Source: Eriocheir sinensis (lineage: Eukaryota > Arthropoda > Malacostraca > Decapoda > Varunidae). Taken from it: 64,000 bases of DNA. Below are positions 1 to 9,690 of the stretch, piece after piece. A program made the position numbers and the translations under genes. The DNA lies in NCBI RefSeq assembly GCF_024679095.1, contig NC_066571.1, positions 8,115,974-8,179,973 of the forward strand, written 5' to 3'. A model generated the notes under the pieces. It was not told the origin of the DNA and searched no databases. It saw only the letters and a program-made list of their open reading frames with translations. Every line of letters begins with the position of its first letter. Position 1 is the stretch's first letter.

Positions 1-420
1 CTTACAGTAGCGTTCTGATGCCACTTTTCAGCTACTCTATGCATTCCGATCCCTTATTAGTGGTTCCTAGCCCTTTCAATCACTTTATCCGTCTCCTTGA
101 TCCCCTTACAGTTCGATCAATAGTTTCTGATGCCATTTTTCAACATTATACAATCCCAATCCTTTATTAGTGGTTCCAAGCTCCTTCAATCACGTAATTT
201 GTCTCCTTAATCCCCTTACAGTTCGACCAATAGTTTCTGATGCCATTTTTCAACATTATACAATCCCAATCCCTTATTATGGTTCCTAGCCCCTTCAATC
301 ACTTAATTTGTCTCCTTAATCCCCTTGCAGTTCGACCAATAGTTTCTGATCCCATTTTTCAACATTATACAATCCTAATCCTTTATCAGTGGTTCCAAGC
401 CCCCTCACGCCCAGCCTTCT
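1..420. repeat. ~110-bp tandem repeat upstream of first visible ZP exon
   Basis: About four diverged copies of a roughly 110-bp unit are visible. The landmark AGTTTCTGAT recurs at 122, 232 and 341, with a more diverged copy near 13. Each unit carries the words CAATCCCAATCC and TCCCCTTACAGTTCGACC. The last copy runs directly into the pyrimidine tract and CAG acceptor of the exon at 431, so the repeat is intronic and supplies part of the sequence just upstream of that acceptor. Confidence 0.8.
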
Positions 421-430
421 CCTCCTGCAG

Positions 431-576
431 GGTGAGATGATGTACTACCACCGCGTCGCCGTCACCCGGGCCTCCGAGCGTCAGGTGCTGCTGGTAAAAT
501 GCAACCTCGCCCCGAACACCGACCACTCCAACAGCATCGTCAAGAGAGACCTGCCCCCGGAGTTTGTGGAGCCAGA
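431..576 (+). CDS. ZP gene, visible exon 1
   Basis: The acceptor CTCCTCCTGCAG ends at 430 and the donor GTAAGT starts at 577. The exon reads in phase 0 from GGT and encodes residues 1-48 plus two bases of Asp49. It contains MMYYHRVAVTRASERQVLLV followed by Cys24 in KCNLAP. This hydrophobic/basic stretch with one cysteine fits the linker between ZP-N and ZP-C. GC-rich codons contrast with the AT-rich repeat just upstream. Confidence 0.85.
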
Positions 577-2186
577 GTAAGTGTGTGAGGGGTAGGGTGG
601 AGAGGTGTGGGGATGTGGGGGTTGTGTGTGTGGGGGGGAGGGTTGTGTGGGGGGGGCAAGGGTATGGTTGTGTGTGTGTGTGGGGGGGGGGGGGGGAAGA
701 GAGAGAGAGAGAGAGAGAGAGTATGGTTGATTCTCGTCTCTTATTTTTTATTTGTTTTATCTCCCCCCCTCTCTCTCTCTCTCTCTCTCTCTACCTATGT
801 CGTCCGTCTGTTAGTGTCTTTACTCTCCCTTTCTTTGTGTCATTCTATTTCTATCTATGTATCTATCTGTCCATCTGTCTGTCTGTCTGTGTATCTATAC
901 GTCTACCTGTCTCTGTCTGTCTGTGTATCCGTCTCTCTCCCTAATGGAATGGACGTGTTATCTCATTAACCCTTTCCTGCCTTCCAGTCGACACATAAAA
1001 AAACACATAAAAATAACTCCACTCCCATCTTTAAGGTTAATAATGATAGGCTTAAAAATCCCTTCACCTTCCCAGCCCCCCATCACCTTTCTTTGTCCTC
1101 CCATGAACTCAAGCGCCTATTACCTGCCGTCCACCTGCGCTCCACGTGGCTGCCTGCACCTGGGAACACACTGATAAAAGGACAGAACGCCGGATAATGG
1201 AGCCCCTCTCCGCGTACCCGAATTTCACGAGTCATCCCCTCTTGCAATCACACAAAGAAAACGGATGTCATTGCCCGAGTGTGGCCTTGAGGCGGCAGGC
1301 AGCGGGGAGGGAAGTACGGTACGGCACGTCATTTGATAATTTTACTAACTTTCTCTCCCTTTTCTCCCCTCCCACCCGTGCAGCTACATCGAGATCACGT
1401 CCGAGGTGTCAGGAACGGCGCCCATCCCTATCCTCGGCGTCGGGGTGCGGCAGAATGGGCAGCTGGTGGGCGGGCAGATCAACGTCCGCCCGGGCACCCC
1501 TCTCACCATGGAGGTTAGTGCGCCCGCCGCCCCAGCCTACCTCCGCCGCCGCCAGCCTGCCCCGACCCCGGCCAGCAGGGAGCGGCGGCGAGAGGCGGCG
1601 AGCAACCACCCGTTTTATGTAGCCCTGTCGAGCACCTCCGCGCTTGCGAGAGAACATTTTCCTACTTCTCTTTCTCTCCCTTCTCTCTCTCTCCCTCGAT
1701 ACCTGCCTCTCTCTCTCTCTGTCCTCTCTTTCTTATCTTCCTCGATACTGCAAACAACTTCGAAATCTAATTAATGAACTACCTAACAACGCCCTATGGC
1801 CTCCTCCTCCTACTACTAATACTACTACAGCTATTGTTACTTCTGCCATTACGATATCAATAACAACAATACAGATTAATCTCTTACGGTACCTCTATCA
1901 ATACAAAACATTCTACTTAATCGTCTTTTGGCCTCCTCCTCCTCCTCCTCCTCCTACTGTTCTGCTACTACTTCTATTGGCACTACTTTTTTTCAATACA
2001 ATATAATACACTTACCACTACTACGACCTACCACTGTTACTATTATAAGAACATAACTACTATTACTACATAACAACTATTAACTAACAATTATTAGCTA
2101 TTACTAACTACATAACTACTACTACTACTACTATTATTACCAACAAAAACCACAATACAGTACAACAAAACACACTACCTTATTTA

Positions 2187-2225
<39 letters not shown>

Positions 2226-5200
2226 CACCTGACAGCCTCCGTCTTTCAGGTGTTCCTGGACGACACCTCCGCGGACATCTACGGCATTCTGATGAGCTAC
2301 ATGGAGGTGACGGACACGGCCAACAAGCGGGAGACCATGATATACAACGGGTGAGTATGGGGGGGGGACGGTGAGTGAAAATGGGGGGACCACGAGGGAG
2401 GTAAAGGGGTGAGTAAGGGGTGGCAGCAGGGAATGGGAGTAGATATAAGATAGGTAAGTGAGTTTTAAAGTGTAGGCAGGTTGGTAAGAAGAGTAAGTAG
2501 CGCAGGTAAGTGTAAAATTAAGTTTATTTAGGTTGTAAGTGGCCAGGTTGGTGAAGGGGTAACTGAGGTGAATGCTAAAGGCTTAAGTAGGTCTAGGGAG
2601 AGAGGAGGTGTATTTAGAGTGCAGTTAACTAGGTAGACAAGAGGAGAGCAAGATGAGGAAAAGGTTAGTGAGGAAATGGGAGGAAAGGAGTGAAGGAAGA
2701 GAGAAAGGAAAAAAGAGAAGAAATGTGAGAATAGTATAAGGAAAGAGGAAAGGAGTTAACAAAGAGGGAAAAGGAAAAAAAAGGAGGAGAGTAAGCGAGG
2801 AAATAATAGGAAAAGAGGAAGGAAGGAACAGAGAGAGAAACAATTATAAAAGAGAGGAATAGAAAAGTGAAGAAATAATAGGAAAAGATGAAGATTGGAA
2901 CAAAGAGGAAAATTATAAAAGAGAGGAAAAGAAAAATGAAAAAATAATAGGAATAGAGGAGGGAAGGAACACAGAGAGAAAAAATTATAAAAGAGAGGAA
3001 AAGAAAGGGAAAAGAAATAATAGGAATAAAGGAAGGAATGAATAGAGGAAAAAGAGATAAAAAGAAGATGAAAAGAAATTATGAATGTGAAGCAAAATTT
3101 GACGGGAAGAGGATGAATTTTAAAGAGGAGTCTGAAGTTAAAGCTACCTCATAATACAATAATCAATAAAGAAAAGGTAGGAGGATAAGAGAAAAAAAAA
3201 AGGAAAGGATATGAAAAAAGACGGACAGAACAGCTGCAAAGTTTCGGCAATATAATGAACACCAAAATATCACGCAACGCAGATTACTAGTTAACTCCAC
3301 GACTTCCATCTGGTTACATAGACACACTGGCAGCTGACACAGTTTGATAAATATGGACAAATGGCAGAGTTTGATACAAGGGCAAAGTTTAAAGCGACTA
3401 TTGAAACACCAGAACATGAGTCAGGGGAACGAAATGCCAAGAGTGTGAGTGGGTGTGTGGGGGGAAGGGGGGGGTAGTGTTTTAAGTGTAGCCGTCAATA
3501 GGCAACTAGTGAATAGATTTGCCAAGTGTAATAGCCCCTTAAGTGTATTTAGATTGTGAGTGACCAGGTAGGCGAAGGGGGTAACTGAAGGGCTAACTAA
3601 AGGTGTAAGAAGGTCTATGGAGAAAGTAGGTTTGTTTAGAGTGTAGTTAGCTAGGTAGACAAAAGGAGAGCAATATGAGGAACACTATAGTATGGAAATG
3701 GGAGGAAAGGAGTAAAGGAGTGAAGGAAGAGAGACCATATAGCGACCTTAATGGAGACAAACTGATGGAGGGGAGAAATATACTCTAAGGAAAACGGGTT
3801 TGGAGTTTATAGGAAGAAGCGTGTGTTAGAAAGTTTTGTTATTTATGTTGTGGACGAGTTTCATGGAGTGTGGTCTGTGGGTGGATAGGCACGGAAAAAA
3901 GTTGCCTGGGACTGATAATAAGCTAAGAAGAAGTAACAGGGATGGAAGGGGATCGAGAGGAACGGACTGGCAGGGGACGGCTGGGAAATGGAGGCGAGAC
4001 AAGAGGTTGCATGGCGCTGATGACATTATGCCTTCCTGCGATTGTTTTCCCCTCGCTCCCTTCCCAGAATTAACAGTCTCATCACACCCACGCTTCCACG
4101 ACACCTTGACCTTAAGACGAAATTACGAATCTTCACACGGGCAATACCCACGAGGATTTCCTTCTCTTCCCCCCTCCCCTTACCTTTTTTTCTTCCTCTG
4201 AGATTAATAGTCCCACCTTAATAGAAGTAACACCTTGACCTGAAGACCAAACTACGAATTTTCATACAGGCAATACCCATGATTTCCTTCTCTTCCCTCC
4301 TCCCCTTACCTTTTTTTCTTCCCCTGAGATTAATAATTCCACCTTAGGACACAGAATAGAAATAACACCTTGACCTTAAGACACAATAATGCATCTTCAC
4401 ACGGGCAATACACGAGGATTTCCTTCTCTCCTCGTCCCCTTATTTTTTCAACCCAAGAGAAGTATTATTAGTTTAGGCAACAGAATAAAAACAAAACCTT
4501 GATCCTAAGACAACAATGCATTTTCACACAGGCAATACACACGAGGTTTTCCTTTTCTCCTCACTCCTTTCTCTGCTTAGCCCGGGAGAAGCAGTTTCAT
4601 TTTAGGGCCCAACAGAAACAATACCTCGAACTTACTAAAAAAAAAAGAAGTATTGCAAAACTATGACTTTTCGCACAGGTAATACAGAAGAGAGTTTCCT
4701 TTTCTCCCACTTTTTGCTTAGCCTGAGAGCATTTTCGCGCAAGACCAGAAAACAGTCTTCCCACCAGGTGTCTGCTGTACAGGTCGAGAAGGAGAGGCAG
4801 GTAGATGGATAATGTTCCTAGATTTGCAAGCGGCTCTAAGAAAGCTTACATATATTTTACCAACTTACTCCTTATCTAGCAAATGACTTAATATGATGGC
4901 TAAAAGAAATTCATAATCTTAATCCTTAACTAATACAAATTCGAATTCTTTAACTTTGCAAGCGGATCAGTAATGGCTAAAATTACCTCAAAACTTCCTT
5001 TTTATATAACACAAATCTATACCCGGTGCTCTGCCGGCTATATGGGGTCCTGTGACGCTCCTTTCTTACTTCCTGTGTGTTTCGATAATGATTTGTTCTT
5101 CACAAGTCGCCTCGCAGTTCAGTGTTCTTCATATTGTTCTTATTTATATAGAGGAATTCTAACGTTCTACATCGCTTTCTTCGTCTTTATTTGTTTGTGA

Positions 5201-7089
5201 TGTTTCGGCTGGGTCAGGTGATGTTACTGCGGCTGTGTTGGTGATGCAGCGCCCTGCGAGGCACCACACTTATTGGTTCTTATAGACGACGAAATTGCAG
5301 GTTACTTCTTACCGACGACAAAATGAACAACCTTGACTATGTTTGGGGTAGGAGCAGGAAGGAAATATTATGCCTTACTTAATCACCCAATGACCTTTAG
5401 GCTTTCAGTTCATCACATTACCTTAGCAATAATAACCCAGTGCTGGGCCATTGACATCCTCCATGCACTGCCTTACCTGTTGGCCTGACGATGAGGTGCT
5501 CCGCAGGTGTTCCGTGGACCCGATGCTCTTCGACAACTTCGTCACGACCACCGGCGACTACGTGTCCGCCAAGTTCCGCGCCTTCAAGTTCCCAGAGACC
5601 AACTACGTCCTGTTCCGTGGCACCGTGGACGTGTGCCTTGATAAGTGCCAGGGGGTAAGTGAGCTCCTCAGAGGGACTAATGAAGGGCAAGTTCCTCAGC
5701 CCAAAACAGTGCCCTTGTAAGCCCTTGAAGCATACTTAAGTCTCCATAATACTCAGGTTTCAGTTAGTGCCAAGGGGTAAATGAACTTCTCTATAAGACT
5801 GATTAACCTCCACTCCCACAGCCCAACACAGCGTCCTTGTCAGCCTCTCAAACCAAAGTGTCATCTCCATAATAGTCACTTAAATAAATAGCCATAGTAG
5901 TCGATAAGTGTCAAGGGTAAGTGAGCTCTTTTGAGGGATTAAACTTCGGGTCACTTCCATAGCCCAACACAGCGTCCTTGTAGCCTCTCAAACCAAAGTG
6001 TCATCTCCATAATAGTCACTTAAATAAGTAGCCATAATAGTCGATAAGTGTCATGGGGTAAGTGAGCTCTTTTGAGGGTTTTCGGGTCACTCCCACAGCC
6101 CAACACAGCGTCCTTGTAGCCTCACAAACCAAAGTGTCATCTCCATAATAGTCACTTAAAAATAGCCATAATAGTCGATAAGTGTCATGGGGTAAGTGAG
6201 CTCTTTTGAGGGTTTTCGGGTCACTCCCACAGCCCAACACAGCGTCCTTGTCAGCCTCTCAAACCAAACTGTATTCTCTCCACAACGGTCAGATCTCGAT
6301 AACTGACAAGGGATAACTGAGCTCCTCTGAGTGACGGATGGACTACGAGGGATCATTTCTGTATTCTCTCCACAACGGTCAGATCTCGATAACTGACAAG
6401 GGATAACTGAGCTCCTCTGAGTGACGGATGGACTACGAGGGATCATTTCCGCAAACCAACAGTACTTGTAGACCCCCAAACCAAACTATAGTCTCCGTAA
6501 TACTCCGATTTTCTACTTGGCACCCGATACTTGAGATTTCCTGTAACGTTTCCTCAAATTTCTTAGCTTCTGTATCAACATCAAACACTATACAAGGAGT
6601 TTTCATCGTCTTTAGTATTTAGTTTCTGAGCTTTACGAACCCGCTGTGTCAAGCCGTGGAACTGACCCGCAGACCCGAAGACAGGGAATGACTCGGGAGG
6701 ATGTTGAGTCAAAGCTTAACATCCTCGTGTCTTCCTTGATCTGAAAGCAATACGTAGGAAGGCAGTTTTATATCTATTTTCTCAGTATTACGTATACAGT
6801 TTGTGGTAAAGTCTTTAGTTCGTGATTGTTTAATTCATCAGTGCTTCATTTTATGGGATCGAGGCTTCGGTGTGGATGGAGTGAACCAACTGACTGTGTT
6901 TCGAAGCTTCGTTGGTGTTTCAAGTGGAGGAAAACAATTGTGTCTGATTCCTCTTGCTTTTGTGTGTGTGTGGGTTTATTTTATTCTCATTTGTAATTCG
7001 GTTTTGATGGTTTTGATTATGTAGAGGCGAACAAAGCAAAAGGAAAAGAACAACAACAAAAACATGGCGGGAGTCTTCAGATACGATAA

Positions 7090-7130
<41 letters not shown>

Positions 7131-7803
7131 AAGAAATCACGTCTATATATTAAAAAAGTGTTATGAAATAAGAGACATTAAAGCTCAACTCAATCCCATG
7201 CACAGAAAAATACAAATATAGATAAGAAGCAAATTAAAGAAAGAATAAGAAACACACCCACGCCCACACACACGCCCACACCCATCCTGCCCCCCCTCCA
7301 CACCTCCCCTAACCTCCCTCCTCCCCCAGATCGCGTGCAGCAACGGCCAGCTTGGTTTCGGGCGGCGGCGGCGCGGTATCGACGACCAGGCGGCGGACCC
7401 CAACAAGATCTTCGAAGTGACGATGATGACGTTCCTGAAGGTGGACGAGACGCTCAACGGTACCAAGACGGAGGAGAAGCGGCTGGCGGAGGAGGTGGAG
7501 AACCATGTGGCGGCGGACATGAAGGCGATGGAGAGGGCGCTGCAGGAGGTGGCGGAGGAGAGTGTGAGGGAGGCCGCGGCGGTGGAGAAGGCGCTGAAGG
7601 AGGAGGCCGATATTGCAACGCCCTTTGGAAGACCCGCCATTGTCTCCGCCGCAGGGACAGGTCGAGGGTCCTTTCGCGCTAGTGAAGGTGAGGAGCCCGT
7701 CTACATCTACTACAACAGCGCCGTGACGCCCGCCCAGAGTCCATTCCTCGTGGCCCTCACTGCTGCCGCTGCTGCCCTGCTCCTCGCCCCCCGCAGACAC
7801 TGA
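431..7803 (+). CDS. ZP-domain membrane protein, last five coding exons (5' part outside window)
   Basis: The exons join as 431-576, 1384-1513, 2250-2350, 5507-5654 and 7330-7803. All junctions are CAG/GT with compatible phases (2, 0, 2, 0), giving 332 residues and a TGA stop. The protein carries the C-terminal half of a ZP domain with cysteines at 24, 127, 169, 173 and 178. The spacing CLDKC then IAC, nine residues before Arg187-Arg190, is typical of arthropod ZP proteins, where a furin-type site ends the ZP-C module. Residues about 220-268 are charged and helix-forming. Residues 313-328 are a hydrophobic alanine/leucine tail followed by only RRH, which fits a GPI signal or a tail-anchored transmembrane helix. 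ZP proteins polymerise in the apical extracellular matrix or cuticle. The FKFPETNYV segment resembles the quasimodo/cuticlin-like insect group, but I do not assign an orthologue. The start codon and signal peptide lie to the left of the window. Confidence 0.88.
1384..1513 (+). CDS. ZP gene, visible exon 2
   Basis: The acceptor is CCCGTGCAG (ending 1383) and the donor GTTAGT starts at 1514. The exon encodes residues 50-92, from YIEITSEVSG to RPGTPLTME. The hydrophobic/glycine pattern around LGVGVRQNGQLVGG is consistent with ZP-C beta strands. No cysteines are present. The donor GTTAGT is weaker than the GTAAGT and GTGAGT of the neighbouring exons. Confidence 0.85.
1914..2160. repeat. Trinucleotide-rich low-complexity intron segment
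   Basis: This stretch of the intron between 1514 and 2249 is dominated by (CTC)n, (ACT)n and (TAC)n triplets broken by AT-rich sequence, starting with the TCC/CTC run near 1930. No exon-like open frame with splice sites is visible in it. Confidence 0.7.
2188..2228. repeat. (CA)n microsatellite next to exon acceptor
   Basis: About 20 CA units end roughly 20 bases before the acceptor CAG at 2247-2249. The remaining pyrimidine tract before the exon is only CCTCCGTCTTT. Confidence 0.95.
2250..2350 (+). CDS. ZP gene, visible exon 3
   Basis: The acceptor GTCTTTCAG ends at 2249 and the donor GTGAGT starts at 2351. The exon encodes residues 93-125 plus two bases of Gly126, including VFLDDTSADIYGILMSYMEV. 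This LDD...YGI...VTD pattern precedes the first ZP-C cysteine, which is the first full codon of the next exon. Confidence 0.87.
2470..3740. repeat. Intron filler: ~1-kb-spaced duplication around purine-rich ~70-bp repeats
   Basis: Sequence at about 2520-2700 recurs at about 3540-3735 with similar words: a GGTAACTGA block, AGGTCTA, then CTAGGTAGACAA and AGGAGAGCA. Between them, 2700-3070 is a purine-rich tandem of roughly 70-bp units carrying AATAATAGGAA and ATTATAAAAGAGAGGAA. Nothing coding is visible. Confidence 0.65.
4100..4760. repeat. ~130-bp tandem repeat in ZP intron
   Basis: About five diverged copies begin with ACACCTTGACCTTAAGAC or close variants near 4102, 4231, 4366, 4496 and 4620. 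Each continues with CACACGGGCAATAC and TTTCCTTCTCTTCC. They are intronic and no coding potential is seen. Confidence 0.75.
4761..5506. other. Unique-looking intron sequence
   Basis: Between the 130-bp tandem and the exon at 5507 the sequence is AT-rich and apparently single-copy within the window. I see no exon, RNA gene or recognisable mobile element in it. Confidence 0.5.
5507..5654 (+). CDS. ZP gene, visible exon 4 (ZP-C cysteines)
   Basis: The acceptor GGTGCTCCGCAG ends at 5506 and the donor GTAAGTGAG starts at 5655. The exon encodes Cys127 to Gly175, including CSVDPMLFDNF, KFRAFKFPETNYVLFRGTVD and VCLDKCQG. Cys127, Cys169 and Cys173 are canonical ZP-C cysteines, and KFRAFKFP is a typical arthropod ZP signature. 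The last bases and the donor are the apparent source of the intronic repeat at 5640-6450. Confidence 0.92.
5640..6450. repeat. Tandem repeat carrying copies of the exon-4 5' splice site
   Basis: The exon/intron junction GATAAGTGCCAGGGGGTAAG at 5639-5658 is echoed downstream. Near-copies with GTAAGTGAGCTC lie at 5903-5928, 6043-6070 and 6177-6204. Weaker ones are at about 5765-5790 (GTAAAT) and at 6300 and 6390 (ATAACT). Units are about 120-140 bp and share CCCAACACAGCGTCCTTGT and ATAATAGTCACTTAAA. Three of the copies keep a full GTAAGT donor in the sense orientation. Confidence 0.85.
6271..6450. repeat. Near-perfect 90-bp tandem duplication
   Basis: 6271-6360 and 6361-6450 are identical except at the final base. 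The landmarks are GTATTCTCTCCACAACGGTC at 6271 and 6361. The near-identity implies a very recent duplication at the end of the larger repeat, or an assembly duplication. Confidence 0.93.
7091..7126. repeat. (CA)n microsatellite
   Basis: A run of 17-18 CA dinucleotides in the last ZP intron, about 200 bases before the final acceptor. Further CA/CCCACA-rich sequence follows at 7255-7285. Confidence 0.95.
7330..7803 (+). CDS. ZP gene, last exon: furin-type site, helix, hydrophobic tail
   Basis: The acceptor CCTCCTCCCCCAG ends at 7329 and the frame runs to TGA at 7801-7803. The exon starts with Ile176 and Cys178 (IACSNGQLGFG), then Arg187-Arg190, a furin-type cleavage motif. Residues 198-215 form a short hydrophobic patch (IFEVTMMTFLKV). 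Residues about 220-268 are rich in Glu, Ala and Lys with alternating hydrophobics and are probably helical. VYIYYNSAVTPAQSP precedes the hydrophobic run FLVALTAAAAALLLAP and a terminal RRH. Such a short tail suggests a GPI-anchor signal, with small residues near Asn304-Ser305-Ala306 as candidate omega sites, or a single-pass anchor. Confidence 0.9.
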   Translation: MACSNGQLGFGRRRRGIDDQAADPNKIFEVTMMTFLKVDETLNGTKTEEKRLAEEVENHVAADMKAMERALQEVAEESVREAAAVEKALKEEADIATPFGRPAIVSAAGTGRGSFRASEGEEPVYIYYNSAVTPAQSPFLVALTAAAAALLLAPRRH

Positions 7804-7805
7804 TC

Positions 7806-8300
7806 CGCTGACCTGCAGGAGGAACTGAGTCTTTTTCTGTTCCTTTTTCCGGTGTATACAAGAGCAGCTTCGTCTTTTTGTTCTCTTTCTTTTTTACGCT
7901 AACCAGCAGGAAGACCTCTGATTCGTGCCCTTTTTCTTCTCTACTTGTTACGCTGCAGGAAGGTTTTGATTTATTCTTTTTTCTATTTCCTTTCCGCTGA
8001 CTTGAGGAGGAACTGAGTCTTTTTCTGTTCCTTTTTCCGGTGTATACAAGAGCAGCTTTTTCTTCTTTACTTGTTACGCTGCAGGAAAGTTTTGATTTTT
8101 TCTTTTTCTATTTTCTTTCCGCTGACTTGAGGAGAAACTGAGTCTTTTCCTGTTCCTTTTTCCGGTGTATACAAGAGCAGCTTTTTCTTCTTTACTTGTT
8201 ACGTTGCAGGAAAGTTTTGATTTTTTCTTTTTCTATTTTCTTTCCGCTGACTTGAGGAGGAATTGAATCTTTTCCCCGCCCTTGGTTTCGGTATATACAG
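7806..8300. repeat. 125-bp tandem repeat starting at the ZP stop codon
   Basis: Four copies begin with a CCGCTGACYTG word near 7807, 7994, 8119 and 8244. They continue AGGAGGAACTGAGTC, TTTTTCCGGTGTATACAAGA and TTGTTACGCTGCAGGAA. The three downstream copies are spaced 125 bp; the first interval is longer. The first copy begins within a few bases of the stop codon. Confidence 0.88.
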
Positions 8301-9170
8301 GAAAAAACTTCAACTTTCCTTTTCACTTTGCAGCAGGATGGCCTCAGATCTGTTCCCTTTTCTTCTTTGTTTATTATACTGCAAGAAGGTTCTGAATCAT
8401 TTCCTTTCCACATCCTTTTTGTGAATCCTTCCTTACCTTGATGACGACTAACGAAACACCCCTGTGGTCCACTACGGCGAGGTTTTCGTTTCATACACAA
8501 GGCAAATCATCTCTTTCTCGGATTGGTTTTCGATACCTAAGTACATGAGCTGTCTTGAAGGAGTGTCCAACAGGTGTGCTCTCAGTCTCTCCTCCCCACC
8601 TGGACTTGAGGCTGGTGCTGTCACTTCATCGTTGTTTCGTTGCTTCCCGCCGCCCTTGCCTTGGTAGTGGACGACTCTTGCTCCGATACACGAGTCGTCA
8701 CTGAGTCTCCATCGTGCAGCTTCCCACGACACTCCTGAGGAACCTCCCGCCCTTGGCCTTCCTTTCCTTGCCTCTGGCCATGCTCTCCTTACTCCCAGCC
8801 CTCCAGCCTTCCTCCGGCCTCCCGTTCCTGCTCCTGGTCCTCTGCCCTTCACCCCCGGCCCTCGTACCCTCGCCAGGCCCGCACGCCCTCGCTGCTTGGC
8901 TTGGCTCCTTGGTTTTTGCATTTCGTGGCCGTCCTTCACCGAGGGACGGAAGGGCTGCCTCCCTCGGGCAGGCCGCGCCATTCTGATATTGATCGAGCTT
9001 TAACGTCCTTGTTATGAACCACTGGCATTTCCATCGTAAGTTAAGTTAGTCCCGGTAACTCTCCTCGCCCCGTCCCTCCTCCCGACGGCTGCTCGGCTCA
9101 ACGACAAACTTTTCCCAGCCTTTTCAGCTTCAGTTTCATGTTTCCATTTGAGTGCCACAGTAGTTTATGT

Positions 9171-9176
9171 AATAAA
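9171..9176 (+). terminator. Candidate poly(A) signal AATAAA
   Basis: AATAAA is followed within 10-25 bases by the T/G-rich CTTTGTTTGTGTCATAG, the usual downstream element. It lies 1.37 kb after the ZP stop. A second AATAAA is at 9763-9768. Use of either is inferred. Confidence 0.45.
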
Positions 9177-9269
9177 TGGACTTTGTTTGTGTCATAGTTT
9201 TACAGGTGCAATGAACCTCAACACCAGTTTTGTTCACCCAGAATGCATTATGGAACCCCAAACATGTCC

Positions 9270-9690
9270 CCCGAACAGACCACAACGCAGCAGCCGCTGC
9301 AGACGTTAACACGGAGGCCGTGCGGCGCCCAGCGTGCGGCGTGCGGCGTGTTGTCCGTCGCGGCACGCAGCCCTGGGCGGCCGCCGCCTCCCGTCGCAGC
9401 TCCCAAAGCCGACCTTCCGTCAGTGTGTTGTTTTAACAGTTAGGGTAACGTGACTGTGGTGGTGGGAGGACACAGCCGCCCTGTGTCCCGCCTGTGTGTT
9501 GCCTCTGCTCCTAATGTCTGCCGCTGCCACGCCGCCGCCGCCGCCTCTGCAGCACGCGTGTCGCCGCTGCAGGGCGCGGCCGTATATGGGCGGCGGCGTG
9601 GCCCGGACTTGTCAGTGGCACGGCCAGTTGCCAGTCAGAGAGTAGTGCCGCAAACTGGCCCTGCCACGCAAGTCTCCCGTGCCGGCCGCG
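9270..9690. promoter_or_regulatory. CpG-rich island between the two convergent genes
   Basis: The base composition jumps to strongly GC-rich with many CpG and GCGGC/GCCGCC words, while the flanks after 9700 are AT-rich. It contains the TATA/initiator pair listed separately. No long meaningful reading frame is seen on either strand. Confidence 0.6.
9583..9640 (+). promoter_or_regulatory. Candidate core promoter: TATA box plus TCAGT initiator
   Basis: TATATGG starts at 9583 inside the CpG-rich island. The arthropod initiator word TCAGT is at 9612-9616, so its A (9614) sits 31 bases after the first T of the TATA box, the canonical spacing. A second TCAG is at 9634. A donor-like TTGGTAAGT lies at 9951, so a non-coding first exon is possible. 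No product was identified downstream on this strand. Confidence 0.4.

Larger units (their letters stand above)
7804..9200 (+). other. Probable 3' UTR / downstream flank of ZP gene
   Basis: No further exon with splice sites is visible. The segment holds a 125-bp tandem just after the stop, a GC-rich CCTGGCC-type degenerate repeat at about 8730-8980, and AATAAA at 9171 followed by a TTTGTTTGTGTC downstream element. The exact transcript end is inference. Confidence 0.5.

Noticed and set aside
6016..6479. Minus-strand frames with repeated RTLCWAVGVTRKPSKELTYP
   Set aside because: They are translations of the intronic tandem repeat that copies the ZP donor site. The repetition comes from the DNA repeat and not from a protein repeat.
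8472..8986. Frames of 169 (-) and 90 (+) codons in GC-rich sequence
   Set aside because: They lie in the probable ZP 3' flank over degenerate CCTGGCC repeats, with Arg/Gly/Pro- or Leu/Pro-rich composition and no recognisable motif.
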